From assembly GCF_002251735.1 (NCBI RefSeq), contig NZ_NOXS01000031.1, positions 62,001-126,000 of the forward strand: DNA of 64,000 nt. The letters run 5' to 3'. The notes under the pieces are model-generated. The model was not told the DNA's origin, searched no databases, and saw nothing but the letters and a program-made list of their open reading frames with translations. Below are positions 52,880 through 62,439 of this stretch, piece by piece (the stretch's first letter is position 1; every line of letters starts with the position of its first letter). Made by a program: the position numbers and the translations under genes. Source of the stretch: Elstera cyanobacteriorum. Its GTDB lineage: Bacteria; Pseudomonadota; Alphaproteobacteria; Elsterales; Elsteraceae.

Positions 52880-53792
52880 TCTCGACGGGCGCTCGCTTGA
52901 GCTGCAAACCGCGATGGCGGATGTCGCGACCGAGGTTCATGCCGTCCTCGACCGGCTGGTACCGGATGGCGGCGGCGAAACGGGGGAAGCCCGGCTGGCG
53001 GCGGCCATGCGCTATGCGGTGTTGGGCGGCGGCAAGCGGCTACGCCCGTTCCTAGTCGTCGAATCGGCGAGCCTGTTCAAAGTCGCCCCCATGGCGGCGC
53101 TGCGGGTCGCGGCGGCGATCGAGATGCTGCACACCTATTCGCTGATCCACGACGATCTTCCAGCGATGGACGACGCCGAACTGCGTCGGGGCCGCCCGAC
53201 CGTTCATCGCATGTACGATGAAGCAACGGCGATCCTGGCCGGGGATGCCCTGCTCACCCGCGCGTTCGAAGTGCTGGCCGATCCGGCCGTGCACGGCGAT
53301 CCCGGTGTGCGGATCGAGCTCGTGAAGGAACTTGCCCAGGCGGCGGGTATCGCAGGCATGTGCGGCGGCCAGATGATGGATTTGCAGGCCGAAACGGAAA
53401 GCCTGCCGCTCGAAATCGGCGCGATCACCCGGCTGCAACGGCTTAAGACCGGCGCGATCATCGCCTTTTCCTGCGAAGCCGGGGCGATTTTAGGCAAGGC
53501 CGCGCCGCAGTTGCGCCACGCGCTGAACGCCTATGCCCATGATCTCGGCCTGGCGTTTCAGATCGCCGACGATCTGCTCGATATCGAAGGCAGCGCCGCC
53601 GAAACCGGGAAGGATACCGGTAAGGATAGCGCCGCCAATAAGGCAACCTTCGTGTCGATCCTGGGGGTGGAGCGCGCCCGCGCCCAAGCCCTGTTGCTGG
53701 CTGATCAAGCCTGCCAGCATCTCGATCCGTTCGGCGCGGCGGCGGACCGTCTGCGCGACGTTGCCCGCTTCGTGATCGAGCGTAAGTCCTAA
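52872..53792 (+). CDS. ispA: Polyprenyl synthetase (farnesyl diphosphate synthase type)
   Basis: A 306-residue prenyltransferase condensing IPP with DMAPP/GPP to farnesyl diphosphate (or geranylgeranyl). The first Asp-rich motif is DDLPAMDD at about residues 96-103 and the second is [19 protein letters not shown] at about residues 56-66 is the conserved N-terminal block. ATG at 52872 overlaps the xseB stop; longer in-frame starts lie in xseB. It feeds from the dxs pathway, whose gene follows by 28 nt. Confidence 0.95.
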   Translation: MPNLDGRSLELQTAMADVATEVHAVLDRLVPDGGGETGEARLAAAMRYAVLGGGKRLRPFLVVESASLFKVAPMAALRVAAAIEMLHTYSLIHDDLPAMDDAELRRGRPTVHRMYDEATAILAGDALLTRAFEVLADPAVHGDPGVRIELVKELAQAAGIAGMCGGQMMDLQAETESLPLEIGAITRLQRLKTGAIIAFSCEAGAILGKAAPQLRHALNAYAHDLGLAFQIADDLLDIEGSAAETGKDTGKDSAANKATFVSILGVERARAQALLLADQACQHLDPFGAAADRLRDVARFVIERKS

Positions 53793-53820
53793 AGCCCCTA
53801 GCCCCGACCGGGACGCCATC

Positions 53821-55731
53821 ATGCCTTCGACCCCGCTTCTCGATTCCCTCGCCCTGCCCGACGGTCTGCGCACGCTGGATGCCGACGCGCTACGGGAGGT
53901 AGCGGCGGAGGTTCGGGAAGAAATGATCGATGCCGTCAGCCAAACTGGCGGCCATCTGGGCGCGGGGCTGGGTGTGGTCGAACTCACGGTGGCGCTGCAT
54001 GCGGTCTTTCAGACGCCGCACGACCGCTTGATCTGGGACGTGGGGCATCAGGCCTACCCGCATAAGATCCTGACCGGACGGCGCGACCGTATCCGCACGC
54101 TGCGCCAGGGCGGCGGCCTGTCGGGCTTTACCCGCCGGTCGGAAAGCGTGTTCGATCCGTTTGGCACGGCCCATAGCTCCACCTCCATTTCCGCTGGTCT
54201 CGGCATGGCCGTAGCCCGCGATTTGAAGGAAGAGCAGCGCAATGTCATCGCCGTGATCGGTGACGGCGCGATGAGTGCGGGCATGGCCTATGAGGCGATG
54301 AATAACGCCGGGGCGATGCGCTCCCGCCTCGTCGTCATTCTTAATGATAATGATATGTCGATCGCCCGCCCGGTCGGGGCGATGAGCGCGTATCTATCGA
54401 AGCTGATTTCCTCCAAACCCTATCGCTCGCTGCGCCATCTCGCCAAGGATGTCGCCCAGGCTTTAGGGCCGACAGTGACGCGGGCAGCGCGCAAGGCCGA
54501 AGAATATGCGCGCGGCATGGTCGCGGGCGGCACCCTGTTCGAAGAATTGGGCTTCTATTACATCGGCCCGATCGACGGCCATAACCTCGATCATCTGCTG
54601 CCGGTCTTGCGCAACGTCCGCGATACGCCCAACGAAGGGCCGGTGCTGATCCACTGTGTGACGCAAAAAGGCCGGGGCTATAAGCCCGCCGAAGAGGCCG
54701 CCGATAAGTATCACGGCGTCAGCAAGTTCGACGTGCTGACGGGGGCGCAGGCCAAGCCCGCCAGCAATGTGCCGACCTATACCGAAGTTTTCTCGCGCGG
54801 GCTGATCGCCGAAGCGCAGGCCGATAGTCGCATCGTCGCGATCACGGCAGCGATGCCGTCCGGCACCGGTCTGTCGGGCTTTGCCAAACTGTTCCCCAAG
54901 CGCACGTTTGACGTGGGGATTGCCGAACAGCACGCGGTAACCTTTGCCGCCGGGCTGGCCTGCGAGGGGTTGAAGCCCTTCTGCGCCATCTATTCCACCT
55001 TCCTGCAACGGGCCTATGATCAGGTCGTGCATGATGTGGCGATCCAGAACCTGCCGGTGCGCTTTGCCATTGACCGCGCCGGGCTGGTGGGGGCCGATGG
55101 CGCCACCCACGCGGGCAGTTTCGATACGGCTTTCCTGGGCGCGGTCCCCAATATGGTGCTGATGGCCGCCGCCGACGAAGTGGAACTGCTGCATATGGTG
55201 GCGACCGCCGCCGCCTATGACGACGGCCCCATCGCCTTCCGCTACCCGCGCGGCGAGGGGGTTGGACTTGATCTGCCGGAGCGCGGCTCGGTGCTGCCGA
55301 TTGGCAAGGGCCGGGTGCTGCGGGAAGGGGGGCGCGCGGCGATTCTCTCTTACGGCACGCGGTTGGCCGAAGTGCTGGTCGCTGCCGATCTGCTGGCACA
55401 GCGCGGCCTGTCGGTGACCATTGCCGATGCGCGCTTCGCCAAACCGCTGGATACCGCGCTTGTGGACCGGTTGGCCCGCGAACATGAGGTGCTGGTGACG
55501 GTGGAAGAAGGCTCGGTCGGCGGGTTCGGCAGCCTCGTCCTGCATCATCTCGCCGTCAGCGGCGGGCTGGACCGCGGTTTGCGGGTGCGCCCGATGGTGC
55601 TGCCCGATAGTTTCATCGACCATGAAAGCCCCGCGAAACAATATGAGGAAGCAGGGCTTTCCGCCCGTCAAATCGCGGTGACGGTCGAACAGGCGCTGAG
55701 CGGCAGCGCGGCCCCGGCGTTACGAGCCTAG
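53821..55731 (+). CDS. dxs: 1-deoxy-D-xylulose-5-phosphate synthase
   Basis: A 636-residue thiamine-diphosphate enzyme joining pyruvate and glyceraldehyde-3-phosphate to DXP, the entry step of MEP isoprenoid synthesis, thiamine and pyridoxal pathways. [18 protein letters not shown] is the TPP/Mg motif, [14 protein letters not shown] is the N-terminal catalytic segment and [10 protein letters not shown] the Glu-containing segment of the transketolase middle domain. Full length, compared with about 620-640 residues in the family. It lies 28 nt after ispA and 6 nt before tlyA. Confidence 0.98.
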   Translation: MPSTPLLDSLALPDGLRTLDADALREVAAEVREEMIDAVSQTGGHLGAGLGVVELTVALHAVFQTPHDRLIWDVGHQAYPHKILTGRRDRIRTLRQGGGLSGFTRRSESVFDPFGTAHSSTSISAGLGMAVARDLKEEQRNVIAVIGDGAMSAGMAYEAMNNAGAMRSRLVVILNDNDMSIARPVGAMSAYLSKLISSKPYRSLRHLAKDVAQALGPTVTRAARKAEEYARGMVAGGTLFEELGFYYIGPIDGHNLDHLLPVLRNVRDTPNEGPVLIHCVTQKGRGYKPAEEAADKYHGVSKFDVLTGAQAKPASNVPTYTEVFSRGLIAEAQADSRIVAITAAMPSGTGLSGFAKLFPKRTFDVGIAEQHAVTFAAGLACEGLKPFCAIYSTFLQRAYDQVVHDVAIQNLPVRFAIDRAGLVGADGATHAGSFDTAFLGAVPNMVLMAAADEVELLHMVATAAAYDDGPIAFRYPRGEGVGLDLPERGSVLPIGKGRVLREGGRAAILSYGTRLAEVLVAADLLAQRGLSVTIADARFAKPLDTALVDRLAREHEVLVTVEEGSVGGFGSLVLHHLAVSGGLDRGLRVRPMVLPDSFIDHESPAKQYEEAGLSARQIAVTVEQALSGSAAPALRA

Positions 55732-55737
55732 GATTTC

Positions 55738-56475
55738 ATGCGGCTGGATCAGGCCCTGGTGTCGGCGGGGCATGCCGCCTCGCGCGAACGGGCGCGGCAG
55801 ATGATCCTGGCCGGGCAGGTCGAACTGGCGGGGAAGGTCGTGACCAAGCCCGGCGCGAGCGTTGCCGATCCTGCCGCCCTGCGCATACTGGTTCCCGATC
55901 ATCCCTGGGTGTCGCGCGGCGCGCTGAAACTGCTGGGGGCGCTGGACGCTTTCGGCCTTAATCCCAGCGGCGCGCGGGCGCTCGATATCGGTGCTTCGAC
56001 CGGCGGGTTTACCGAGGTTCTGTTAGCACGCGGGGCCGACGCCGTGCTGGCGCTCGACGTTGGGCAGGATCAGCTTGCGGCGAAACTGCGGGCCGATCCG
56101 CGCGTGGAAGCGCTGGAGCAAACCAACGCCCGCGATCTAACGGGTAATCACCTCGCCCGCCTAGGGGCGCCGGATTGGATCGTCTGCGATGCCAGTTTTA
56201 TCTCCCTAACCCTTGCCCTGCCGCCTGCGCTAGCCTTGGCCGCGCCGGGGGCGGTGCTGGTGGCGCTGATCAAGCCGCAGTTTGAAGCCGGGCGCGAGAA
56301 GGTTGGGAAGGGCGGTATCGTCCGCGATCCGGCGGTGCAGGAGGCGGTCTGTGCGAAAATTCGAGCTTGGTTGGCCGACGATCAAGGCTGGGCGATCCTC
56401 GGCCTTGCCCCCAGTCCGATCGACGGGCCGGATGGTAATAAGGAGTTTCTGATCGCGGCGCGGAAGCCCGGGTAA
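55738..56475 (+). CDS. tlyA: TlyA family rRNA 2'-O-methyltransferase / haemolysin A
   Basis: A 245-residue protein: an S4 RNA-binding domain (about residues 1-60; MRLDQALVSAGHAASRERA) and an FtsJ-type SAM methyltransferase domain (about 80-240; LDIGASTGGFTEVLL, KPQFEAGREKVGKGGIVRDP). TlyA methylates rRNA 2'-OH (16S and 23S in mycobacteria). It follows dxs, the common order in many bacteria, and converges on the sugar-acid operon. No haemolytic function is implied by the name. Confidence 0.94.
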   Translation: MRLDQALVSAGHAASRERARQMILAGQVELAGKVVTKPGASVADPAALRILVPDHPWVSRGALKLLGALDAFGLNPSGARALDIGASTGGFTEVLLARGADAVLALDVGQDQLAAKLRADPRVEALEQTNARDLTGNHLARLGAPDWIVCDASFISLTLALPPALALAAPGAVLVALIKPQFEAGREKVGKGGIVRDPAVQEAVCAKIRAWLADDQGWAILGLAPSPIDGPDGNKEFLIAARKPG

Positions 56476-56485
56476 AGGTTAGCGC

Positions 56486-56530
56486 GCCGGGCGTCCGAGG
56501 GGATTACCCCCTCAGCAGCCCACGCCCGGC
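56486..56530. terminator. Bidirectional hairpin between tlyA and the FAH gene
   Basis: GCCGGGCGT (56486-56494) pairs with ACGCCCGGC (56522-56530), enclosing an inner GAGGGG/CCCCTC stem near 56497-56513. It spans the 28-nt gap and the end of the FAH coding region. It probably serves both converging units; no T tract. Confidence 0.45.
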
Positions 56531-57685
56531 AAGATTGCGCATCAGCGCGCCAATGCCAAAGGTCCAGGGCGCACAGGCGTCGCTGGTCTGCATGCGGTTG
56601 ATCAGCCGCCCCAGCTTCGGTGCGGCGATGGTAACGAGGTCGCCGCTTTTATGGGTAAAGCCCTTACCGGGATCGTCTCGGTCCTGGGTCGGCGCGAACA
56701 TCGTTCCCATGAACAGGGCGAAGCCATCCGGGTATTGATGGTTCGCATTGACCGTCTGGGCCACCAGATCGGTCGGATCGCGGCTGATCTTGCTGATGGA
56801 CGAACTGCCGTCGAGCCGGAACTGGTCCTGCCCTTCCACCGTCAGGGTTACATCGGTCGCCCGCACATCATCGAGGCTGAAGCTTGCATCGAAGAAGCGG
56901 ATGAAGGGGCCGATGGCGCAGGAGGCGTTATTGTCCTTGGCTTTCGAGAGCAGCAGCGCCGACCGGCCTTCGAAATCGCGCAGGTTTACGTCATTGCCCA
57001 GGGTCGCGCCGGTGATGCGGCCATCGGCGGCAACGATCAGCACCACTTCCGGTTCCGGGTTGTTCCAGGTCGATTTGGGGTGCAGCCCGGCATCCGACAG
57101 CGTGCCGACGGCGGAGAGCGTCGGGGCTTTGGTGAAAACCTCCGCATCCGGGCCGATGCCGACTTCAAGGTATTGGCTCCACGCCCCTTGGGCGATCAGC
57201 ACGTCTTTCAGAGTCATGGCGGCGTCGGAGCCGGGCTTCAGCTTCCCAAGATCGTCGCCAACAAGACGGGTCACTTCGGCGCGGATAGCGGCGGCGGCAT
57301 CGGGGTTGCCGCGCGCCCGTTCCTCGATCACCCGTTCCAGCATCGAAACGGCGAAGGTCACGCCCGCCGCCTTCAGCACCTGCAAATCGGTGGGGGCGAG
57401 CAGCCAGGGCTTGGTGAGATCGCGCGCATCCTCCGGCGTATTGGCGAGGATCGCCTCAAGATCGCCGATCACCTCGCCCGCAACGGCGGCAAGCGCTTTG
57501 GCTGGATCGTCCTGCCCGGCAAGGTCGCTCATCGTTGGGAAGGCGGCGGTCACGTCGAACACGCCGTTCGCGCGCACTGCCACGACGGACGGGCCGATAC
57601 CCGGCCGCCAAACGCGTCCGGCAAGGCTGCCCGCATAGCCATCGGCGGGCAAGGTGGCGGCGGGATCCAAGGGAAACTGAAGCAT
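56504..57685 (-). CDS. Fumarylacetoacetate hydrolase (FAH) family protein
   Basis: A 393-residue FAH-superfamily protein. The metal site is in NPEPEVVLIV, and GATLGNDVNLRDFEGRS is the conserved segment. It is longer than the usual 220-290 residues because of an N-terminal domain (about 1-170). FAH-family hydrolases cleave 2,4-diketo-3-deoxy sugar acids in the L-fucose and L-rhamnose oxidative pathways, and others dehydrate 2-keto-3-deoxy acids. It follows the UxaA-type gene by 10 nt as the last gene of the operon. ATG 57685 avoids overlap with that gene. Confidence 0.9.
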   Translation of the reverse strand: MLQFPLDPAATLPADGYAGSLAGRVWRPGIGPSVVAVRANGVFDVTAAFPTMSDLAGQDDPAKALAAVAGEVIGDLEAILANTPEDARDLTKPWLLAPTDLQVLKAAGVTFAVSMLERVIEERARGNPDAAAAIRAEVTRLVGDDLGKLKPGSDAAMTLKDVLIAQGAWSQYLEVGIGPDAEVFTKAPTLSAVGTLSDAGLHPKSTWNNPEPEVVLIVAADGRITGATLGNDVNLRDFEGRSALLLSKAKDNNASCAIGPFIRFFDASFSLDDVRATDVTLTVEGQDQFRLDGSSSISKISRDPTDLVAQTVNANHQYPDGFALFMGTMFAPTQDRDDPGKGFTHKSGDLVTIAAPKLGRLINRMQTSDACAPWTFGIGALMRNLAGRGLLRG

Positions 57686-57695
57686 CGCGCGGTTC

Positions 57696-59228
57696 CTACA
57701 TAATTGCGCCGAGTTGCCAGGGCACGAATTCGGCATCGCCGTAGCCCAGGGCCTCGGATTTGGTTTTTTCGCCAGACGCGGTTTTCAGGATGAAGTCGAA
57801 AATCTCGCGGCCTTTTTCCTCGACGGTCACGCCGTCGAGAATATCGCCGCAGTTGATGTCCATATCCTCGCTCATGCGGCGGAACATATCGCTGTTCGTC
57901 GCCAGCTTGATCGACGGGGTGGGCTTGCAGCCATAGGCGGAGCCGCGCCCGGTGGTGAAACACAGAACATTGGCGCCGCCCGCCACTTGGCCGGTGGCCG
58001 CGACCGGATCGTAACCCGGCGTATCCATGAACACGAAGCCCTTGGCCGTCACCGGTTCGGCGTAACGATAAACGCCGCGTAGGGTGCCCGTGCCACCCTT
58101 AGCGGCGGCACCCAGGGATTTTTCCAGAATCGTGGTCAGCCCGCCCGCCTTATTGCCGGGGGAGGGATTGTTGTTCATCTCGCCGCCGTGGCGGGCCGAA
58201 TATTCTTCCCACCAATGGATGAGATCGACCAGCTTTTCGCCAATGGCACGGTCCGCCGCCCGGTAGGTCAACAGATGTTCGGCCCCATAGATTTCCGGGG
58301 TTTCGGATAGGATTGCCGTGCCGCCGTGGCGCACCAGCAGATCGACCGCCGCGCCCAGCGCCGGATTGGCGGTAATGCCGGAATAACCATCCGACCCGCC
58401 GCATTGCAGGGCGAGCATGAGTTCGGATGCCGGGGCGGTTTCGCGCGTGTAGCCATTGGCGAGCGGCAGCATAGCGCGCACCGCTTCAACCCCCGCATCA
58501 ATCGTGCGGCGGGTGCCGCCCATATCCTGGATGACGAGGGAGCGGAAAGCGTCGCTTTCGACGATGCCGTAAGCCTCTTTCCATTTCCCGATCTGAAAGG
58601 CTTCGCACCCCAGGCCGACCATCAGCACTGCCGCCATATTGGGGTTGGCGGCATAGCCCCATTGGGTGCGTTTCAGCACCTCATAGCCTTCGCCCTTGGT
58701 ATCCATCGCGCAGCCGGTGCCGTGGACCAGCGGGATGACCCCGTCGATATTCGGGTAATCGTCGAGAATGCCGGAGCGCTCGACCTCCTTGGCGATGAAG
58801 CGCGCGGCGGTGGCCGAACAATTTACGCTGGTCAGGATGGCGATATAGTTGCGCGTGCCAAACTTGCCGTTAGCGCGGCGGAAGCCCTGAAAGCTGGCGC
58901 GCTGGTTTTCGGGCAGCAGATTATCGTCGGCTTTCGCGCCTTCGGCGAAGCGGTAGTCGCGGTCGAATTCCTGCACCGCCACATTATGTTCGTGCACCCA
59001 ATCGCCCGGTTCGATGGGCTGCGTGGCAAAGCCGATAATCTGACCGAATTTCAGCACCGGCGCGCCCAGGGAAATCGGGGCGAGGGCGATCTTATGGCCT
59101 TTGTGAATACGCGCCTTGGCCACAACGCCGCGTACCAATGCGCCGGGGGCGATGCTATCGACCGCGACGGCAGTATTGTCGGTGCTGTGCAGCAGGATGG
59201 AGCGGGGGTCTTGCAGCGCCGCGCTCAT
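57696..59228 (-). CDS. UxaA family dehydratase (altronate/galactarate dehydratase type)
   Basis: A 510-residue protein: an N-terminal SAF-type domain (about residues 12-85; IAPGALVRGVVAKARIHKGHK) and the large UxaA domain (about 115-500; LVHGTGCAMDTKGEGYEVLKR, ALQCGGSDGYSGI, SETPEIYGAEHLL). These iron-dependent enzymes dehydrate sugar acids to 2-keto-3-deoxy acids. Among the L-fucose operon of Campylobacter jejuni a UxaA homologue sits with a lactonase and FucU-type protein, so L-fuconate or a similar 6-deoxy acid is a plausible substrate. It overlaps the FucU gene by 4 nt. The longer frame upstream is not protein-like. Confidence 0.9.
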   Translation of the reverse strand: MSAALQDPRSILLHSTDNTAVAVDSIAPGALVRGVVAKARIHKGHKIALAPISLGAPVLKFGQIIGFATQPIEPGDWVHEHNVAVQEFDRDYRFAEGAKADDNLLPENQRASFQGFRRANGKFGTRNYIAILTSVNCSATAARFIAKEVERSGILDDYPNIDGVIPLVHGTGCAMDTKGEGYEVLKRTQWGYAANPNMAAVLMVGLGCEAFQIGKWKEAYGIVESDAFRSLVIQDMGGTRRTIDAGVEAVRAMLPLANGYTRETAPASELMLALQCGGSDGYSGITANPALGAAVDLLVRHGGTAILSETPEIYGAEHLLTYRAADRAIGEKLVDLIHWWEEYSARHGGEMNNNPSPGNKAGGLTTILEKSLGAAAKGGTGTLRGVYRYAEPVTAKGFVFMDTPGYDPVAATGQVAGGANVLCFTTGRGSAYGCKPTPSIKLATNSDMFRRMSEDMDINCGDILDGVTVEEKGREIFDFILKTASGEKTKSEALGYGDAEFVPWQLGAIM

Positions 59229-59680
59229 GCGACGTCTCCGGCGATCACGCCCTTGCGGAACAGGAAGCAGCCGTAGGGGCGCGGGTCGCTGACCTGCACG
59301 ACGGCGAAGGCCTGTTTCGCGGCATCGTAGAAAGCGAAGCGTTCGATGCCCAGCAAGACGGTGGCGGTCTCCGCTGCCCGGTCGATTTCTGCCTGTACCG
59401 CCTGCTGCACCGGCGGGACGGTAACGGCATCCCCGACGACTTCCATGCGCCGCGCCGGATCGGGGACATATTGGTCGAGCGGTAGCAGGCTTAAGATCGC
59501 CCGTGCCGCCCGTTCGATGGGAATGCCTGACAGAAGAATGGGGCGTCCGAACACGGTGTTTTTGGCAATCGCTTGCGCCGGGTGATTGCCATCGACCAGG
59601 GCGAGATCGTCGCCATGCCCCATCGCGGCCAGCGCCCACAGAAGATCGGGCGATAGGATCGGATCAAGCCCCTTCAGCAT
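59225..59680 (-). CDS. RbsD/FucU family mutarotase
   Basis: A 151-residue protein of the RbsD/FucU family, which interconverts sugar anomers (pyranose/furanose or alpha/beta). The N-terminal histidine is in MGHGDDLALVDGNHPA (about residue 22), and RPYGCFLFRKGVI is the C-terminal signature with the Tyr. Similarity to FucU suggests L-fucose or a related sugar. It lies 2 nt after the lactonase gene stop and overlaps the UxaA gene. Soluble, probably decameric. Confidence 0.9.
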   Translation of the reverse strand: MLKGLDPILSPDLLWALAAMGHGDDLALVDGNHPAQAIAKNTVFGRPILLSGIPIERAARAILSLLPLDQYVPDPARRMEVVGDAVTVPPVQQAVQAEIDRAAETATVLLGIERFAFYDAAKQAFAVVQVSDPRPYGCFLFRKGVIAGDVA

Positions 59681-59682
59681 TT

Positions 59683-60519
59683 TTAAGCGTTCCCTTCCTT
59701 AAGATAGACCCGCTCAGCAGTGCCGCCTTGAATGGCGGCTTTTTCGGTTGAGGTCAGCGGCGCCAGCAAGTCTTCCGTCGCCTCCGCCCAGGCGGCATAG
59801 CCGCCCGCGAGATCGGCAACCGGCCAGTCACTGCCCCAGATCAGCCGGTCGGGGCCGAACAGGTCCAGCGCGGTTTCGACATAGGGGCGGAGGTCGTCCA
59901 CCCGCCAGCCCGCGCGCGCTTCGGTGATCATGCCCGAAAGTTTGCAATGAACATTAGGATGGGTGGCGAGGCGCCGCATATCCGCCCGCCACGGCTCCAT
60001 CTGCCCATCGGCGATGAAGGGCTTCGCCAGATGGTCGATCACCACGGTCAGATCGGGGTGTCGTTCAACCACCGTCAGAAGGCGCGGCAGATGGCGCGGC
60101 AGCACCAGGGCGTCATACACGAGGCCGTGGTCGATGACCGCGTTAAAGGCCGGGATCAGATCGGCGCGCAACAGCCAATCGTCGTCGGCGATGTCCTGCA
60201 CCATCGGGCGCAGGCCGACGAGCTTCGGATGGGCCGCCAGCGCCGCAATGCGTGCGGGCGCGTCGGGCGCGGAAAATTCGGTCCAGCCGACAACCCCGGC
60301 AACGCGGGGGTCGGCGTCCGCCACGTTCAGCAGATAGTGGGTTTCGGCCTCGGTTGGCGCGGCTTGGACCAGAATGACCTTCACGATCCCAAAGTGGGTG
60401 AGAAAGGGCGTGACCTCCGCCATGCCGAAGTCGCGATAAAGCGGGGTCAGGTCCGGCGTCAGCCAGCCATAATCGCCGCGCGCGAGTTGCCAGATATGGT
60501 GATGGGCGTCGATCTTCAT
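59683..60519 (-). CDS. Amidohydrolase family lactonase (L-fuconolactonase type)
   Basis: A 278-residue TIM-barrel amidohydrolase-2 protein. Metal/ligand residues are in DAHHHIW (residues 4-10), VIDHLAKP and IWGSDWPVAD near the end. It matches sugar-lactone hydrolases such as L-fucono-1,5-lactonase (COG3618). I start it at ATG 60519; the frame runs on to 60741 but the added part is not protein-like. First gene of the operon; the FucU gene follows by 2 nt. It would open the lactone made by a sugar 1-dehydrogenase not encoded here. Confidence 0.92.
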   Translation of the reverse strand: MKIDAHHHIWQLARGDYGWLTPDLTPLYRDFGMAEVTPFLTHFGIVKVILVQAAPTEAETHYLLNVADADPRVAGVVGWTEFSAPDAPARIAALAAHPKLVGLRPMVQDIADDDWLLRADLIPAFNAVIDHGLVYDALVLPRHLPRLLTVVERHPDLTVVIDHLAKPFIADGQMEPWRADMRRLATHPNVHCKLSGMITEARAGWRVDDLRPYVETALDLFGPDRLIWGSDWPVADLAGGYAAWAEATEDLLAPLTSTEKAAIQGGTAERVYLKEGNA

Positions 60520-60664
60520 GCGGGCACTCTTTCCGACGGAACGGGCGCGGTTTCGGCCAAGAGCGCCTTGGCCTTCCAGGGGCAGGGGCGGATAGGGATC
60601 GCAGCGCTTTAAAATTGTCGCCCGTTTCCCCCTTGTTTTGACGGCAGCCCCCCTGTCAGCCGGA

Positions 60665-60682
60665 CCCTCATCATGATGGGGG
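60665..60682. promoter_or_regulatory. Palindrome, candidate operator
   Basis: CCCTCATCATGATGGGGG is self-complementary in 8 of 9 pairs (one T-G). It lies 146 nt before the lactonase start and 242 nt before the GntR start. Candidate site for the divergent regulator; unproven. Confidence 0.35.
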
Positions 60683-60746
60683 CGATTGATTCTTGCGAAT
60701 AGCCATAAGGCGAACGCAGATTTCTTGCAAATGAAAAACATCTAGC

Positions 60747-60756
60747 TAACATGTTA
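60747..60756. promoter_or_regulatory. Palindrome TAACATGTTA, candidate GntR operator
   Basis: A perfect 10-bp palindrome in an AT-rich segment, 168 nt before the GntR start and 228 nt before the lactonase start. FadR/FCD-type GntR regulators bind short dyads with AC/GT steps, so this is the better of the two candidates. Confidence 0.4.
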
Positions 60757-60923
60757 CAAAGGGTGCCACTGAGAAGGCCCGGGCTGTGTCAGCCCCTGCT
60801 GCAAGGACGGGCCATGCGGCGTAGTTGACGGTACGGGCGCCTTTGCGGCCTATACCGGCGGCGGACGCGGCGCAGCTTGGCCGGGTCTATGCTCGAGTTT
60901 TTGCAGTCAAGGTAGCCTAACGC

Positions 60924-61619
60924 ATGATGAGTTCCGCCAAAAAGGATCGGGAGCCGGCCAACCTGCGGGGACGGGCGTACGAGAGTTTTACCCGGCATCT
61001 TTTGGCGGATGAAATCCGGCCCGGGCAGTTCATCTCGCAGCGGGAACTGGTGGATATCACTCAGCTCCCGCTCGGGGCGATCCGTGAGTTGATCCCGCGT
61101 TTGGAGGCCGAAGGGCTGATCAAGACCGTACCGCAGCGCGGGATGCAGGTGGCGCACGTCGATCTGAACCTGATCCGCGACGCGTTTCAGTTCCGGCTGT
61201 TTTTAGAGCGCGAGGCGGTGGCTATCTTCGCCCGCGAAGCGCCGGACACCACGATCAAAGGGCTTCTCGATAGTCACGAAAACATGATCGCGGCCTGCGA
61301 GGTAGCGGAGGGCGCGGGGGGGATTGGCGACGATCTGGTGGCCGAAGCGCAGGAAATCGACTGGGCCTTGCATATCGCCATCATCGATGGGTTGCGCAAC
61401 GCCATCATCGCCGACGCCTATCGCGTCAATCTGATCAAGATCCGCCTTATCAAGCAATCGACGACGCGGATGAAACCTACCGTGGTGATCCCGACGATGA
61501 TGGAGCATATGGGCGTTCTGCGCGCTCTGGTAGCCCGCGATCCCGAGGCGGCGAAGGCGGCGATGGAAGCCCATATCCTGCGCGCCCGCGACCGGGCTTT
61601 CGGCCTACAGGTAAAATAG
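60924..61619 (+). CDS. GntR family regulator (FadR/FCD subfamily)
   Basis: A 231-residue regulator: GntR winged helix at about residues 15-75 (SQRELVDITQLPLGAIRELIPRLEAEGLI) and FCD effector domain at about 90-225 (FQFRLFLEREAV, HIAIIDGLRNAII). The FCD domain usually binds a carboxylic acid with a metal. Divergent from the sugar-acid operon, so likely its regulator, with a sugar acid (for example 2-keto-3-deoxy acid) as effector. Two ATGs open the frame. TauE-type gene follows by 49 nt. Confidence 0.93.
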   Translation: MMSSAKKDREPANLRGRAYESFTRHLLADEIRPGQFISQRELVDITQLPLGAIRELIPRLEAEGLIKTVPQRGMQVAHVDLNLIRDAFQFRLFLEREAVAIFAREAPDTTIKGLLDSHENMIAACEVAEGAGGIGDDLVAEAQEIDWALHIAIIDGLRNAIIADAYRVNLIKIRLIKQSTTRMKPTVVIPTMMEHMGVLRALVARDPEAAKAAMEAHILRARDRAFGLQVK

Positions 61620-61668
61620 GCAGGAAATCTGCTGGTCGGACCGGATCGGCCCGATTAGTCTGACAAGT

Positions 61669-62439
61669 ATGATCACTGATCCGCTCTTTTATGCGCTCGC
61701 CGCGCCCGCCATCCTGCTCACCGGCATTAGTAAAGGCGGCCTGTCGGGGCTGGGGGCGCTGACCGTGCCCGTGCTGGCGATGGTGCTGCCGCCGGGGCAG
61801 GCGGTCGGGCTGATGCTGCCAATCCTGTGCTTAATGGACCTTTTCGGCCTGTGGGCCTATCGGCGGAGTTGGAGCCGCGATCAATTGGGTGTGCTGCTGC
61901 TGGGCGCCTTGGTCGGCATCGGTTTCGGTATTCTCGCCTTCGATCATCTCGACGATAACGCCGTACGCATCGCTATTGGCGCCAACGCCCTGGTCTTCAC
62001 CCTGCTGAACTGGTTGAAGCCGTTCGTAACCAAAGGCAAGCCCGATGACCCCGCTGCCCCGTCCAACCCCAAAGGGTTTTTCTGGTCGGGCGTATCGGGC
62101 TTCGCCAGCTATATCGCCCACGCAGGCGGGCCGCCGCTGTTGATGTACCTGCTGCCCCAGCGCATCGATAAAATGCTGCTGGCGGGTACGACGGTGGTCT
62201 ATTTCGCCATCGTCAACTTCATCAAGCTCGGCCCCTACATTTGGTTCGGCCAGATCGACGGAGCGAATTTTACCCAGGCCCTCGTCCTCGCCCCGCTGGC
62301 GCCAATTGGCATTTGGATTGGCTATTGGCTGACCAAACGGATCGACAGCAAGACCTTCTACCAGCTCAGCCATATTCTGCTGCTGGTGGCGGGGCTGAAG
62401 CTGGTCTATGACGGGCTGAAGGGCTTTGGGCTGGTTTAG
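61669..62439 (+). CDS. TauE/SafE family permease
   Basis: A 256-residue protein with about eight helices and the TauE/SafE blocks [17 protein letters not shown] at the N-terminus and [21 protein letters not shown] in the middle. The family moves sulfite, sulfonates or organic acids. It follows the GntR gene on the same strand, 49 nt away, and could export or import a carboxylate linked to the neighbouring pathway. Its 3' end overlaps glpK by 4 nt. Confidence 0.9.
   Translation: MITDPLFYALAAPAILLTGISKGGLSGLGALTVPVLAMVLPPGQAVGLMLPILCLMDLFGLWAYRRSWSRDQLGVLLLGALVGIGFGILAFDHLDDNAVRIAIGANALVFTLLNWLKPFVTKGKPDDPAAPSNPKGFFWSGVSGFASYIAHAGGPPLLMYLLPQRIDKMLLAGTTVVYFAIVNFIKLGPYIWFGQIDGANFTQALVLAPLAPIGIWIGYWLTKRIDSKTFYQLSHILLLVAGLKLVYDGLKGFGLV

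Larger units (their letters stand above)
60520..60923. other. Divergent regulatory region of the sugar-acid operon (404 nt)
   Basis: No gene is supported; the open frame here is an extension of the lactonase ORF. It carries an 18-nt near-perfect palindrome (60665-60682) and a 10-bp perfect palindrome (60747-60756), both listed separately, and AT-rich stretches at about 60690-60755 that could hold the promoters. GC-rich sequence of unclear role fills 60760-60920. Confidence 0.6.

Noticed and set aside
54463-55671. A 402-codon frame opposite dxs
   Set aside because: Antisense to a well-conserved enzyme; composition is His/Gly/Arg-rich without domain motifs.
60520-60741. N-terminal extension of the lactonase frame
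   Set aside because: Residues encoded there do not resemble protein or a signal peptide, while family members begin near MKIDAHHHIW at 60519.
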